Positions 33,750-42,295 of a stretch of 55,941 nucleotides of DNA are shown here, one piece after another. The translations under genes and the position numbers were made by a program. Source of the stretch: JBMNUM01 sp050946275 (lineage in GTDB: Bacteria > Actinomycetota > Coriobacteriia > Coriobacteriales > CADBOM01); assembly GCA_050946275.1 (NCBI GenBank), contig JBMNUM010000013.1, positions 1-55,941 of the forward strand, read 5' to 3'. The notes beneath the pieces are model-generated. The model had not been told where the DNA came from, searched no databases, and saw only the letters and a list, made by a program, of their open reading frames with translations. Positions within the stretch are counted from its first letter, which is position 1, and each line of letters opens with the position of its first letter.

Positions 33750-35281
33750 CTAAAACTGAAAATAGATGAAAGGATTGAAGCTGCCTGAAACAATTGAAAT
33801 TGCGCTTGCGATTAGGAGGGCTACCAAAATGATATCGACCAAGATACGAATTGCCCTGAACGAGATGCTTCTTGTGCGAGAAGAGGGTTTTGCTGAAAAG
33901 ATACAAAGAGTATCAGAGGCGTTTGTGCGCGCATGAGCCAGGCCGCCTTCGGCAAAGACGCTCGTCGCCTTTCTCTTCTCGGCCCATGCGACGAGACGTT
34001 CTTTCACCCAAGGTACAATAGGTACTGATGCTGCGGCGCAAATGATAAAAATAGGCCAATACTCCCACACGGTCAATTCCCAGAATGTGGATGCTCCTGT
34101 TGTGCCAAATACGCCGACCAGTGCCTTCCAATAAGGAATGAGCTGGCCTGGATCTGTGATCCAGAAGAACGACCAGCCAAAGGTGAATATAGCTATTGTG
34201 TATATGTGTCCGATTATGTTCGGGGCCCTGTTGAGCGCCTTTCCCCACAAAAATTTCTCACAAACGAGCAGAACGCCATAGTAAACGCCCCAGCCAACGT
34301 AGTTCCATGCAGCTCCATGCCAGAGGCCGGTAATGGCCCAGACTACCAAGATGTTGAAAACATATCGCCTTGAGGAGACCCTGCTTCCACCGAGTGGGAT
34401 ATATACGTAGTCGCGAAAAAAGGTTGACAGGCTCATATGCCATCTTCGCCAGAACTCGGTAATGCTTTTTGAGATGTATGGATAGTTAAAGTTGCGCAGG
34501 TAGCTAAACCCCATCATCCTGCCTAGTCCTATGGCCATATCAGAGTATCCAGAGAAATCAAAGAAGATCTGGAAGGTGTAGGCGATGAGTCCGCCCCAAG
34601 CGCCTACAGCACCAATTGAAGGTCCGCCCATTGCTAGCATTTTGGTGGCAAGTATGGCGCATGTATTTGCAAGCAATGCCTTTTTTGCAAGGCCGATTAT
34701 GAACAGGCGCAATCCATCTGCTGCACAGGCAATTGTCTCTCGGCGACCTATGACCTGGTCCTGAATGGTTGAATACCGCACTATTGGGCCGGCGATGAGT
34801 TGTGGGAAGCAAGCAATGTACATGCCGAGGTAGAGGATATTCCTTTGTGCAGAAACTTCTTCCCTGTAAACGTCGACTACATATGAGAGTGCTTGAAGGG
34901 TATAGAACGAAATACCTATTGGAAGGGGAAGCTGCAAATCTGGGATGATATCGAGGCCCGTGGCTCCGTTGATTATGCCGGCAAGAAAACCTTCGTACTT
35001 AAAGAATCCGATAACGAGAACGTTAAAAACTATAGCTAGAACAAGAATATGCCGGGGGGGGTGCTTTCTTTTTGCTTCCTGTCGATTGCCAGGCCGAATA
35101 GCCAGTTTGCTGCAATAGAGGCGAGCATCAGCAAGATATAGACTGGCTCACCCCAAGCATAAAAGAGCAGGCTTGCGATTAATAACACATTATTCTTTGC
35201 CTTACGTCCCGGCATCAAGTAATAGAGGACGAAGAACAAAGGCATAAATGCAAAGAGGAAAACTGAGCTTGAGAAAACCAT
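33750..35281 (-). pseudogene. MBOAT O-acyltransferase, interrupted at a G8/C8 tract (possibly phase-variable)
   Basis: Two pieces of one MBOAT protein lie in different frames. The N-terminal piece (from ATG 35281) reads MVFSSSVFLFAFMPLFFVLY and runs into a stop after 81 codons. The C-terminal piece resumes after the junction as HILVLAIVFNVLVIGFFKYEGF and carries FWRRWHMSLSTFFRDYVYIP and the catalytic His in GLWHGAAWNYVGWG. The break is at a run of eight G (35054-35061, C8 on the coding strand). One more C (nine) or two fewer (six) restores the frame. MBOAT proteins move acyl groups to extracellular glycans; with the AlgX-like gene after it, this is a surface-polymer acetylation unit. It may be on/off by slippage, truly broken, or a base-count error. 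Confidence 0.72.
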
Positions 35282-35374
35282 GCATCGATACTAATGTCCG
35301 CCGCTTCGAATGAGGATTGCGGTAGGTGCACCTTCGGGTGAGGAGACATAATGAGAAGGTGGATGGATAAAAAC

Positions 35375-37030
35375 CTACCAATTTTGACCCAGCAACGCTA
35401 TTGCGCAGCGGATGCCGTCGACTGCTGATGATGTGATGCCGCCCGCATAGCCTGCGCCCTCGCCGCATGGGTAGAGCCCGGCAACCGCGACCGACTGCAG
35501 GTTCTCGTCGCGCACGATGCGCACGGGGGCGGACGAGCGGCTCTCGAGCGCCGTGAGCACGGCATCCGGGGTGTCGAATCCGCGTAGCTTTCGGCCGAGC
35601 AGGGGCAGCGCCTCGCGCATGGCGTCGACGGCGAAGCGGGGGAGAGCCGGGGCGATACTGCCCCACGTCACGCCCACGGGATAACTTGGCTGCACCGACC
35701 CGGGAGCGCTTGATGGCGCATCCTGCAGGAAGTCTCCGACGAGCTGCGCCGGTGCGCGGAATCCGCCTCCACCCACGTTGAAGGCCGCTTCCTCCCAGCG
35801 CCGCTGGAACGCCACCCCCGCGAGCGGGTCGGGATGGGTCAAGGGGTTGTCCCCCGAATCATCGGAGAAATCGCGCGGCGTGATGCCGACGAGGAGCGCC
35901 GAGTTGGCGTTGGCTCCATCGCGGGCAAAGCGACTCATGCCGTTGACGACGAGCCGGCCGGGCTCGCTCGCGGCGGGCACGACCTCGCCACCCGGGCACA
36001 TGCAGAACGTGTAGACCGAGCGACCCGATTTCAAATGCAGCGAGAGCTTGTAGTCGGAGGCGCCGAGCGCGGGGTGCGAGGCGGCTTTGCCGTAGCGTGC
36101 CCCGTCGAGCCATTTCTGGGAGTGCTCGATGCGCACGCCGATCGAGAAGGGCTTGGGCTCGAGCGGGATGCCGAGTGCGTGCAGCATCTCGTAGGTGTCC
36201 CGTGCGCTATGGCCGATTGCGAGGATGATGTCGTCGCAGGCGATGGATGCCGTCGAGCCGTCGGGCCTGCGGACGACCGCCGCCGTGACCCGTCGGGCGC
36301 CGTCGTTCTCCTCGACCTCCAGCCCCTCGAGACGGGTGCGGAACGCGAACTCGCCACCCAGCTCGACGATCTCGGCGCGGATTCGCTCGATGATGCCGGG
36401 GAGCAGGTCGGTGCCGATGTGGGGCTTGGCCTGCCAGGCGATCTCGGCCGGCGCCCCGTGCGCGACGAACTCCTCTGCCACGAAGCGCGTGAGCGGGCTC
36501 GAGATGCCCGTCGTGAGCTTGCCATCGGAGAACGTGCCGGCCCCGCCCTCGCCGAACTGCACGTTCGACTCCGGGTCGAGCACGCCGAGGGAGCGCATGC
36601 GCTCGACGGCGGCCATGCGGTCGCGCACGCTGTCGCCGCGCTCGAGCACGAGCGGCTCCGCGCCGGCGCGCGCGAGGATGAGGGCCGCGAAGAGGCCGGC
36701 TGGTCCGCTGCCGACGACGATGGGGCGCTTGCGAAAGCGGTCGAAGGGAGGATTGGCCGGCGGCTCGTGGGGCGATGCCGGCTTGATGCTTCCGTCACCG
36801 CGTGCGAGTAGCTCCTGCTCGAGGACATCGTCCGCGAGCTCGACCTCGGCGGTCACGACGAAGTGGATGTTGCGACGGCTGCGCGCGTCGATGCCCCGGC
36901 GCAGCATGCGCACGGCGGCGATGCTCCCGCGCTCGATGTCGAGCTTCGCCGCGACGGCGGCTGCAAGCTCCTCCGGGTTGTTAGCCGGCCCGAAGTCGAG
37001 TGGAAGCGCTATGTTTGCAACCTGCAGCAT
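35375..37030 (-). CDS. FAD-dependent dehydrogenase (COG2509-like)
   Basis: The 551-residue protein has a distinct N-terminal domain (about 1-95) and then an FAD-binding Rossmann motif: VVGSGPAGLFAALILARAG. Further motifs are QFGEGGAGTFSDGKLTT and, near the C-terminus, YPCGEGAGYAGGITSSAVDG, which together mark COG2509 uncharacterised FAD-dependent dehydrogenases. The substrate is unknown. ATG 37030 follows GGGAGG. A strong hairpin separates it from the BaiN-like gene upstream, so the two may be transcribed differently. Confidence 0.86.
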   Translation of the reverse strand: MLQVANIALPLDFGPANNPEELAAAVAAKLDIERGSIAAVRMLRRGIDARSRRNIHFVVTAEVELADDVLEQELLARGDGSIKPASPHEPPANPPFDRFRKRPIVVGSGPAGLFAALILARAGAEPLVLERGDSVRDRMAAVERMRSLGVLDPESNVQFGEGGAGTFSDGKLTTGISSPLTRFVAEEFVAHGAPAEIAWQAKPHIGTDLLPGIIERIRAEIVELGGEFAFRTRLEGLEVEENDGARRVTAAVVRRPDGSTASIACDDIILAIGHSARDTYEMLHALGIPLEPKPFSIGVRIEHSQKWLDGARYGKAASHPALGASDYKLSLHLKSGRSVYTFCMCPGGEVVPAASEPGRLVVNGMSRFARDGANANSALLVGITPRDFSDDSGDNPLTHPDPLAGVAFQRRWEEAAFNVGGGGFRAPAQLVGDFLQDAPSSAPGSVQPSYPVGVTWGSIAPALPRFAVDAMREALPLLGRKLRGFDTPDAVLTALESRSSAPVRIVRDENLQSVAVAGLYPCGEGAGYAGGITSSAVDGIRCAIALLGQNW

Positions 37031-37044
37031 CTAACCTCCCAAAG

Positions 37045-37080
37045 GGCGGGGCACTTTTACCTGGTTGAAAGTGCCCCGCC
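37045..37080 (-). terminator. Hairpin between the two flavoprotein genes
   Basis: GGCGGGGCACTTT (37045-37057) pairs with AAAGTGCCCCGCC (37068-37080), a perfect 13-bp stem with a 10-base loop. On the minus strand it lies just after the stop of the BaiN-like gene. There is no T-tract, so termination strength is uncertain. Confidence 0.65.
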
Positions 37081-37086
37081 GCGATG

Positions 37087-38400
37087 TCATCTGTTGGCGG
37101 CGCTTGCTCCCGCGGTCAGGCCCGAGGCCCATGCCCAGTGCAGGTTGAAGCCACCGCAGGCCGCGTCGACATCGAGCGTCTCGCCACAGGCATAGAGTCC
37201 CGGATGCCCGTCGATGGCAAGCGATTCCGCATCAACTGCATCGGTCGCGATGCCACCGCGCATCGCCTGCGCTTCAGCTGCCTCGGGGCCTCCCGTGACG
37301 GTCAGCCGCAGGTCCTTGAGCGCATCTGCGACCCGGTCGACCGGTAGGTCTGCCGGCCTGATTCCCGTATCGAGACCGCAGTAGGCGAGCACCGCATCGG
37401 CCACCTCGCGCACGACGAGCCCGTCGAAGAGCCGAAGCACCATGCCGTCGAGCTCGGACGCGCGCTTCTTCGCGCGCTTGGCGCTGCGCTTGCTGTCGAG
37501 GCTCGCCCCCGATGCCAGCGGGGCGTAATCGCGCAGCTTCCGGCGCTCCAGCTCCTCCATCAGTGCATCGCGCTCCATGAAGGGGAGCAGGTCGAGCGAG
37601 AGCACGTCGCCCTCGCCGATGAACCGCGAGAGGTCGAAGACGACGATGCCGCTCACGCCGAACGGGCGGAAGAGCACCTCGCCCTCGGCCGCGAGGTCGC
37701 GCCCCTCAACCCGCACGCCGCACCGCATCCGGACGCCCTCCATGCGCCGCACGATGTCCGGTGCCGTGCGAAGCGCCCCGAGCACCGGCGCCTGCGGCAC
37801 GAGGGGGAGCGAGAGCGAGGCGACCGGAGCCGCCTCTGCGCCCGTCGCCAGCACGATCGCGTCGGCGTGGACCACCGAGCCGTCGTCGAGCAGCGCGCCG
37901 AACCCCGCATCGCCCTCGCGGATCTCGCGCACGTGCTTGCCGCACTCGATCGACGCTCCGAGCCGGGCGCATTCGCCCACGAGCACATCGAGCACGGAGC
38001 GCGCGCGGTTGGTCACCGGGTACATGCGTCCCTCCTGGTCCTCGTAGCACAGGAGGCCGATCGAGGAGAAGAAGTCGACGATCTCGCGGCAACCGAGCCG
38101 CTCGAGCGTCGGCCGGACGAAAGAGGGGTCGTTGTACATGGAAAGGGGAGCGGCGTCCTCGAAGTGACGATAGCGTTCGTCGTCGTTGCCGCCGTGACGG
38201 TGGCGGTGACCTTCGTCGTCACCTGCGGCCACGTCGATGCGGGCGTTCGTGAGGTTGCAGCGTCCGTTGCCGGTCCGCAGGAGCTTGCGGCCGGGCTTCA
38301 CGTCGCCCTCGAGCACCGTGACATGCGCTCCCGCGCGGGCGGCCGCGATGGCGGCGGCGAGTCCCGAGGCCCCTGCTCCTATGACGACGACATTGCGCAT
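37087..38400 (-). CDS. BaiN/RdsA-family NAD(P)/FAD-dependent oxidoreductase
   Basis: The 437-residue flavoprotein (HI0933-like fold) starts with VVIGAGASGLAAAIAAARAG and continues with GRKLLRTGNGRCNLTNARID; it ends YACGETLDVDAACGGFNLHWAWASG, the family signature. The family includes BaiN, which acts on bile-acid intermediates, but substrate use is unproved here. ATG 38400 follows GGAAGG. After NARID, about 20 residues of a His/Asp/Arg-rich stretch (GDDEGHRHRHGGNDDERYRH) are unusual for the family and are coded by a repeat-like DNA stretch, 38164-38222. Confidence 0.84.
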   Translation of the reverse strand: MRNVVVIGAGASGLAAAIAAARAGAHVTVLEGDVKPGRKLLRTGNGRCNLTNARIDVAAGDDEGHRHRHGGNDDERYRHFEDAAPLSMYNDPSFVRPTLERLGCREIVDFFSSIGLLCYEDQEGRMYPVTNRARSVLDVLVGECARLGASIECGKHVREIREGDAGFGALLDDGSVVHADAIVLATGAEAAPVASLSLPLVPQAPVLGALRTAPDIVRRMEGVRMRCGVRVEGRDLAAEGEVLFRPFGVSGIVVFDLSRFIGEGDVLSLDLLPFMERDALMEELERRKLRDYAPLASGASLDSKRSAKRAKKRASELDGMVLRLFDGLVVREVADAVLAYCGLDTGIRPADLPVDRVADALKDLRLTVTGGPEAAEAQAMRGGIATDAVDAESLAIDGHPGLYACGETLDVDAACGGFNLHWAWASGLTAGASAANR

Positions 38401-38461
38401 GCCCGTTCCTTCCGTATCCATATAGATGACTTCGATTATACGATGCGGCCAGCTGCCCAGA

Positions 38462-38496
38462 AACCTGTCAAACAAGGCGGGGCTGATTGACAGGTT
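38462..38496. terminator. Hairpin of the TGACA family in a divergent spacer
   Basis: AACCTGTCAA (38462-38471) pairs with TTGACAGGTT (38487-38496). It lies between the divergent BaiN-like and lipase genes, so it cannot terminate either and is more likely a mobile or regulatory repeat. Confidence 0.5.
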
Positions 38497-38584
38497 CTGT
38501 GTTGTCGCGTCTGCGCATCGACGCATATTGCATTACCATTAGCAGAGTGTGCAATCTTGATGCGCTACAGGAGGAGGAGCGGAC

Positions 38585-39574
38585 ATGTCGGAATTCACGC
38601 TGAACCACGAGGGGCTCGATATCGGGAAGCGCCAGTTCACCTATCCGTCGTGCGATGGGACGGTCGATATCAGCGCGTGGATCTGGACCCCCGCACCCGA
38701 TGGTGACGGTAGTCCGCATCCCATCGGCATCGTGCAGATCGTGCACGGCATGCTCGAGCACATCGGCCGCTACGACGACATGGCGCGCACGCTGGCAGCC
38801 AATGGCTACATCGTGGTCGGCAACGACCATCGCGCGCACGGCGACTCCGTGAAGTCCCCCGAGGACCGCGGCGTCATGCCGCTCAAGGGCGGCGACCGCA
38901 TCTGGATCGAGGACGTGCACCAGCTCCGCAAGCTCGTCACCGAGGAGCTCGGCACCGAGCTCCCGTACTTCATGCTCGGTCACTCGATGGGCTCGTTCAT
39001 CACCCGCGCCTACCTCGCGCAGCCGGCCAAGGCCACCGGCCTCGCCGGCGCCATCATCGAGGGGACGGGCAACCCGCCCAACGCGGCCGGCAAGATCGGC
39101 AAGATTCTCGCGGGCGTCGAGGGAAAGACCCGCGGCGATCGCTACCGCGACAGGCTCGTCACAAGGATGGTCATCGGGCCCTACGTCAGGAGCGTCGAGA
39201 ACCCGCGCACGCCCAACGATTGGCTCTCGCGCGACGATGCGGTCGTCGATGCGTACCGGGCCGACCCGCTGTGCCGCTTCCGCTTCGCCACCGGCGCGTT
39301 CAAGTCGCTGTTCTCCCTCGTGATCTTCACGTCCTCGCAGGCATCCGCCGACGCGCTGCCCAAGGACCTGCCGATCCTCATCGCGAGTGGCGAGTGCGAC
39401 CCCGTCGGCGACATGGGCAAGGCGCCGCGGCTGTTCAAGAAGATGTGCGACAAGGCCGGCGTCGCCGACGTCGAGCTCAAGATGTACGAGGGCGCGCGCC
39501 ACGAGCTCCACAACGAGCTCAACCAGGACGAGTTCAAGACCGACGTCCTCGATTGGCTCGCGCGTCACATCTGA
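38585..39574 (+). CDS. Alpha/beta hydrolase (monoacylglycerol lipase-like)
   Basis: The 329-residue protein has the nucleophile elbow GHSMGS with S134, an acidic residue in SGECDPVGD and a late His in ARHELHNE, completing a Ser-Asp-His triad. The lid region and HGMLEHIGRY opening resemble lysophospholipase/monoacylglycerol lipase (Hydrolase_4). It would cleave fatty acyl esters to glycerol or lysolipids, and the glycerol kinase gene lies 105 bases downstream. GGAGGAGG precedes ATG 38585. No signal peptide is seen, so it should act in the cytoplasm. Confidence 0.85.
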   Translation: MSEFTLNHEGLDIGKRQFTYPSCDGTVDISAWIWTPAPDGDGSPHPIGIVQIVHGMLEHIGRYDDMARTLAANGYIVVGNDHRAHGDSVKSPEDRGVMPLKGGDRIWIEDVHQLRKLVTEELGTELPYFMLGHSMGSFITRAYLAQPAKATGLAGAIIEGTGNPPNAAGKIGKILAGVEGKTRGDRYRDRLVTRMVIGPYVRSVENPRTPNDWLSRDDAVVDAYRADPLCRFRFATGAFKSLFSLVIFTSSQASADALPKDLPILIASGECDPVGDMGKAPRLFKKMCDKAGVADVELKMYEGARHELHNELNQDEFKTDVLDWLARHI

Positions 39575-39590
39575 TCATCCCGGCAACCGC

Positions 39591-39657
39591 CGACAATCAC
39601 GTCTGACAATCACGTCTGACGCCGTTGTCATGACAATCACGTCTGACGTGATTGTCA
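39591..39657 (+). repeat. Three copies of GACAATCACGTCTGAC, ending in a perfect palindrome
   Basis: GACAATCACGTCTGAC occurs at 39591-39606, 39605-39620 and 39632-39647. The last extends into a perfect 27-base palindrome with 13-base arms (39631-39657) centred on T39644. It fills the spacer between the lipase and glycerol kinase genes. The core CACGTCTGACGTG is shared with the hairpin at 22615-22649. Confidence 0.8.
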
Positions 39658-39679
39658 GGTTTTGAGAAAGGAAGGCCCC

Positions 39680-41170
39680 ATGGCCGACAATCCGCTGATT
39701 CTGTCGCTCGATGCAGGCACGACATCGGTGCGCTGCATCGTCTTCGATGCCAAGGGCGAGGTGCGCCACGTCGCGCAGAAGCCGTTCATGCAGTACTACC
39801 CCAATCCGGGTTGGGTCGAGCAGCGCCCAGAGGAGCTGCTGGAAGCGCAGCTCGAGGTGCTCGGCCAGGCGCTCGAGGCGGCGGGTCGGCTGTCCGGGTC
39901 CGTCGCGTGCGCGGGCATCACGAACCAGCGCGAGACGACCATCGTCTGGGATAAGAAGACGGGCGAGCCGGTCTACAACGCCATCGTCTGGCAGTGCCGC
40001 CGCACGGCTCCCTACATCGAGAAGCTCGCCGCGCTCGGGCTCATCGAGGCGATTCACACGCGCACCGGCCTCGTACCGGACGCGTATTTCTCCGCGACGA
40101 AACTCGCGTGGATCCTCGACAACGTCGAGGGCGCCCGCGAGCGCGCGAAGGCGGGCGAGCTGCTGTTCGGCACCGTCGACACCTGGCTCATCTGGAATCT
40201 GACGGGCGGGCGCGTGCACGCGACCGATCCGACGAACGCGTCGCGCACGATGCTCTACAACATCCACGAGCTCAAGTGGGACGATGAGCTGCTCGGACTC
40301 TTCGACATCCCGAAGGAGATGCTGCCCGAGGTGCGCCCGTCGTCAGGGGACTTCGGCACCATCGAGCTCGAGGGATACGGGCAGGACATCCCGATCACCG
40401 GCGTTGCGGGCGACCAGCAGTCGGCCTTGTTCGGCCAGTGCTGCTTCGAGCCCGGCCAGGCCAAGAGCACGTACGGCACGGGATGCTTCCTCCTCATGAA
40501 CATCGGCGACAAGCCGCGGCTCTCCGACTCGGGGCTGCTCACGACCGTGGCTGCGAGCCCCGACGGCAAGCCGTGCTACGCGCTCGAGGGAAGCGCCTTC
40601 GTGTGCGGGCAGCTCATCGGCTGGCTCGTCGACCTCGGGCTGCTCGACGATCCGGCGAACTCGTCCGACGTGGCGATGAGCGTTGAGGACACGGGCGGCG
40701 TGTACGTCGTGCCCGCGTTCGCGGGGCTCGGCACGCCGTATTGGGACCAGGATGCGCACGGCGCCATCTACGGCCTGACGCGCGGGACGCAGCCCGCGCA
40801 CATCGTGCGCGCGGGGCTCGAGGGGCTGGCGTTCCAGGTCTACGACATCCTCTCGGAGATGGAGAACGACGCCGGCACGCGCCTTCAGCAGCTCAACGTC
40901 GACGGCGGCGCGAGCCTGAACGACTTCCTCATGCAGTTCCAGGCCGACGTGCTCGGCGTGACCATCGAGCGGCCGGCATCGCCGGAGGCCACCGCGCTCG
41001 GAGCGGCCTACCTCGCCGGACTGGCTACGGGCGTCTGGGGCGGCATCGATGACCTCGCATCGCTGCAGGGAGCCGCCACCGTCTACAAGCCGCAGGTCGG
41101 CACCAACCAGGTCACCCAGCTCATCGAGGGCTGGAAGGACGCCATAGCCCGCACGATCACGCGCAAGTAA
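39680..41170 (+). CDS. glpK: Glycerol kinase
   Basis: The 496-residue protein starts LILSLDAGTTSVRCIVFD, continues with CAGITNQRETTIVWDKKTG and YGTGCFLLMNIG, and ends with normal FGGY C-terminal motifs. It phosphorylates glycerol with ATP to sn-glycerol 3-phosphate, feeding glycolysis or lipid synthesis. ATG 39680 follows GAAAGGAAGG. The neighbouring lipase and patatin genes suggest a lipid-glycerol salvage cluster. Length and motifs are normal. A short palindromic-unit copy lies just after its stop. Confidence 0.95.
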   Translation: MADNPLILSLDAGTTSVRCIVFDAKGEVRHVAQKPFMQYYPNPGWVEQRPEELLEAQLEVLGQALEAAGRLSGSVACAGITNQRETTIVWDKKTGEPVYNAIVWQCRRTAPYIEKLAALGLIEAIHTRTGLVPDAYFSATKLAWILDNVEGARERAKAGELLFGTVDTWLIWNLTGGRVHATDPTNASRTMLYNIHELKWDDELLGLFDIPKEMLPEVRPSSGDFGTIELEGYGQDIPITGVAGDQQSALFGQCCFEPGQAKSTYGTGCFLLMNIGDKPRLSDSGLLTTVAASPDGKPCYALEGSAFVCGQLIGWLVDLGLLDDPANSSDVAMSVEDTGGVYVVPAFAGLGTPYWDQDAHGAIYGLTRGTQPAHIVRAGLEGLAFQVYDILSEMENDAGTRLQQLNVDGGASLNDFLMQFQADVLGVTIERPASPEATALGAAYLAGLATGVWGGIDDLASLQGAATVYKPQVGTNQVTQLIEGWKDAIARTITRK

Positions 41171-41173
41171 TCC

Positions 41174-41262
41174 GTGACGTTCACGGTGACCGTCATTGCC
41201 GCATCCATGCGCTACAATGGTGCGGTTGTCATTTGGAACGCTCCCCGGGGGAGCGTTCCAAA
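41174..41262. repeat. GTGAC-type fragment and perfect GGAACG palindrome upstream of the patatin gene
   Basis: 41174-41200 matches the GTGAC-TCACGG-TGACCGTCA unit found near 24685, with a degraded right end. 41232-41262 is a perfect 31-base palindrome with arms TTTGGAACGCTCCCC. TACAAT at 41213-41218 may be the -10 of the patatin gene, which would place the palindrome in its 5' untranslated leader. Confidence 0.7.
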
Positions 41263-41283
41263 CATCCGCACGAGAGGACATGC

Positions 41284-42258
41284 ATGCGATTCCGCGATAC
41301 ACTGCCCATCGACCCGACGACGGGGGAGCGTCCGCTCTTCGTCCCGCCCGACACGCCCGGATACGAGCCCGCGTACGTGGGATGCAATCCCGTCGACGCG
41401 AACCTCGTGCTCGAGGGCGGCTCGATGCGCGTGCAGTTCACCTCGGGCGTGCTCGACTACTTCAGCGACAAGGGCCTGTATCCGAGGAAGATCGTCGGCG
41501 TCTCGGCCGGCGCGCTCTCCGGCTTCAACTACCTCATGGGCGCGCGCGGTCGCACCTGCGCGCTCAACATCGGCTTCTGCGGCGACCCGGACTACATGAG
41601 CCTGTGGTCGTTCCTCAAGACGGGCAACGCGTTCAATGCCGAGATGAGCTTCCACAAGATCCCGTTCGAGCTGATCCCCTACAAGCTGGAGGAGTTCACC
41701 GGCTCGCCGTGCCGCCTCACGGCCGTGGCGACGGAGCTCGAGACGTGCATGCCGCGGTACTTCGACATCGACGATCCCATCGAGGGCATGAAGCCCATGC
41801 AGGCGTCGGCGGCCATGCCCTTCGTCTCGCAGCCGGTGGAGATCGACGGCAGGCTCTACCTCGACGGCGGCGTGGCCGATACGATTCCCATCGAGTACTC
41901 GCTCCGCACGGGCTACGAGAAGCAGATCGTCGTCCTCACGCAGGACGAGACGTTCGTGCAGGCGGAGAACCACTGGAATGACCTCGCGTACATCATGTAC
42001 CGCAAGTACCCGGAGTTCGCCATCGCCACCACCAAGCGCTTCGAGCTCGTGAACAAGACGCGCAAACGCTGCATGGAGCTCGCGGAGGAGGGGAGGATCT
42101 TCCTCATCATGCCCGCCAAGCGCCTCGAGCTCGAGACGATCGACAACGACCTGCGCAAGCTCTACCGCGTCTGCGAGCAGGGATACGAGCGCGCGGCCGA
42201 GCTCTGGCCGCAGCTCATGGCATACCTGGGAATCGAGGAGTCGCAGCTCCTTGCATAA
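41284..42258 (+). CDS. Patatin-like phospholipase
   Basis: The 324-residue protein has the patatin oxyanion loop LEGGSMR, the nucleophile motif GVSAG with S74 and the catalytic Asp in DGGVAD (D194), so it carries the Ser-Asp dyad. It belongs to the bacterial COG4667 patatins, predicted acyl hydrolases acting on phospholipids. ATG 41284 has GAGAGG five bases upstream; an in-frame GTG-free extension back to 41233 is only the palindrome read as protein. It follows the glycerol kinase gene, consistent with lipid turnover. Confidence 0.85.
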   Translation: MRFRDTLPIDPTTGERPLFVPPDTPGYEPAYVGCNPVDANLVLEGGSMRVQFTSGVLDYFSDKGLYPRKIVGVSAGALSGFNYLMGARGRTCALNIGFCGDPDYMSLWSFLKTGNAFNAEMSFHKIPFELIPYKLEEFTGSPCRLTAVATELETCMPRYFDIDDPIEGMKPMQASAAMPFVSQPVEIDGRLYLDGGVADTIPIEYSLRTGYEKQIVVLTQDETFVQAENHWNDLAYIMYRKYPEFAIATTKRFELVNKTRKRCMELAEEGRIFLIMPAKRLELETIDNDLRKLYRVCEQGYERAAELWPQLMAYLGIEESQLLA

Positions 42259-42262
42259 AAGT

Positions 42263-42287
42263 GGAACGCTCCCCGGGGGAGCGTTCC
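42263..42287. repeat. GGAACG palindrome between converging genes
   Basis: A 25-base perfect palindrome with arms GGAACGCTCCCC lies in the 37-base convergent gap between the patatin and Fic genes, so it may serve as a terminator in both directions. Confidence 0.75.
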
Positions 42288-42295
42288 AAATCCTG

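Noticed and set aside
39591..39657. Tandem repeat that might be a CRISPR remnant
   Set aside because: Three copies overlap or lie 11 bases apart with no spacers of normal length and no cas genes.
41233..41283. Longer start for the patatin gene
   Set aside because: The extension is the GGAACG palindrome read as protein (MERSPGERSK); ATG 41284 has a ribosome site.
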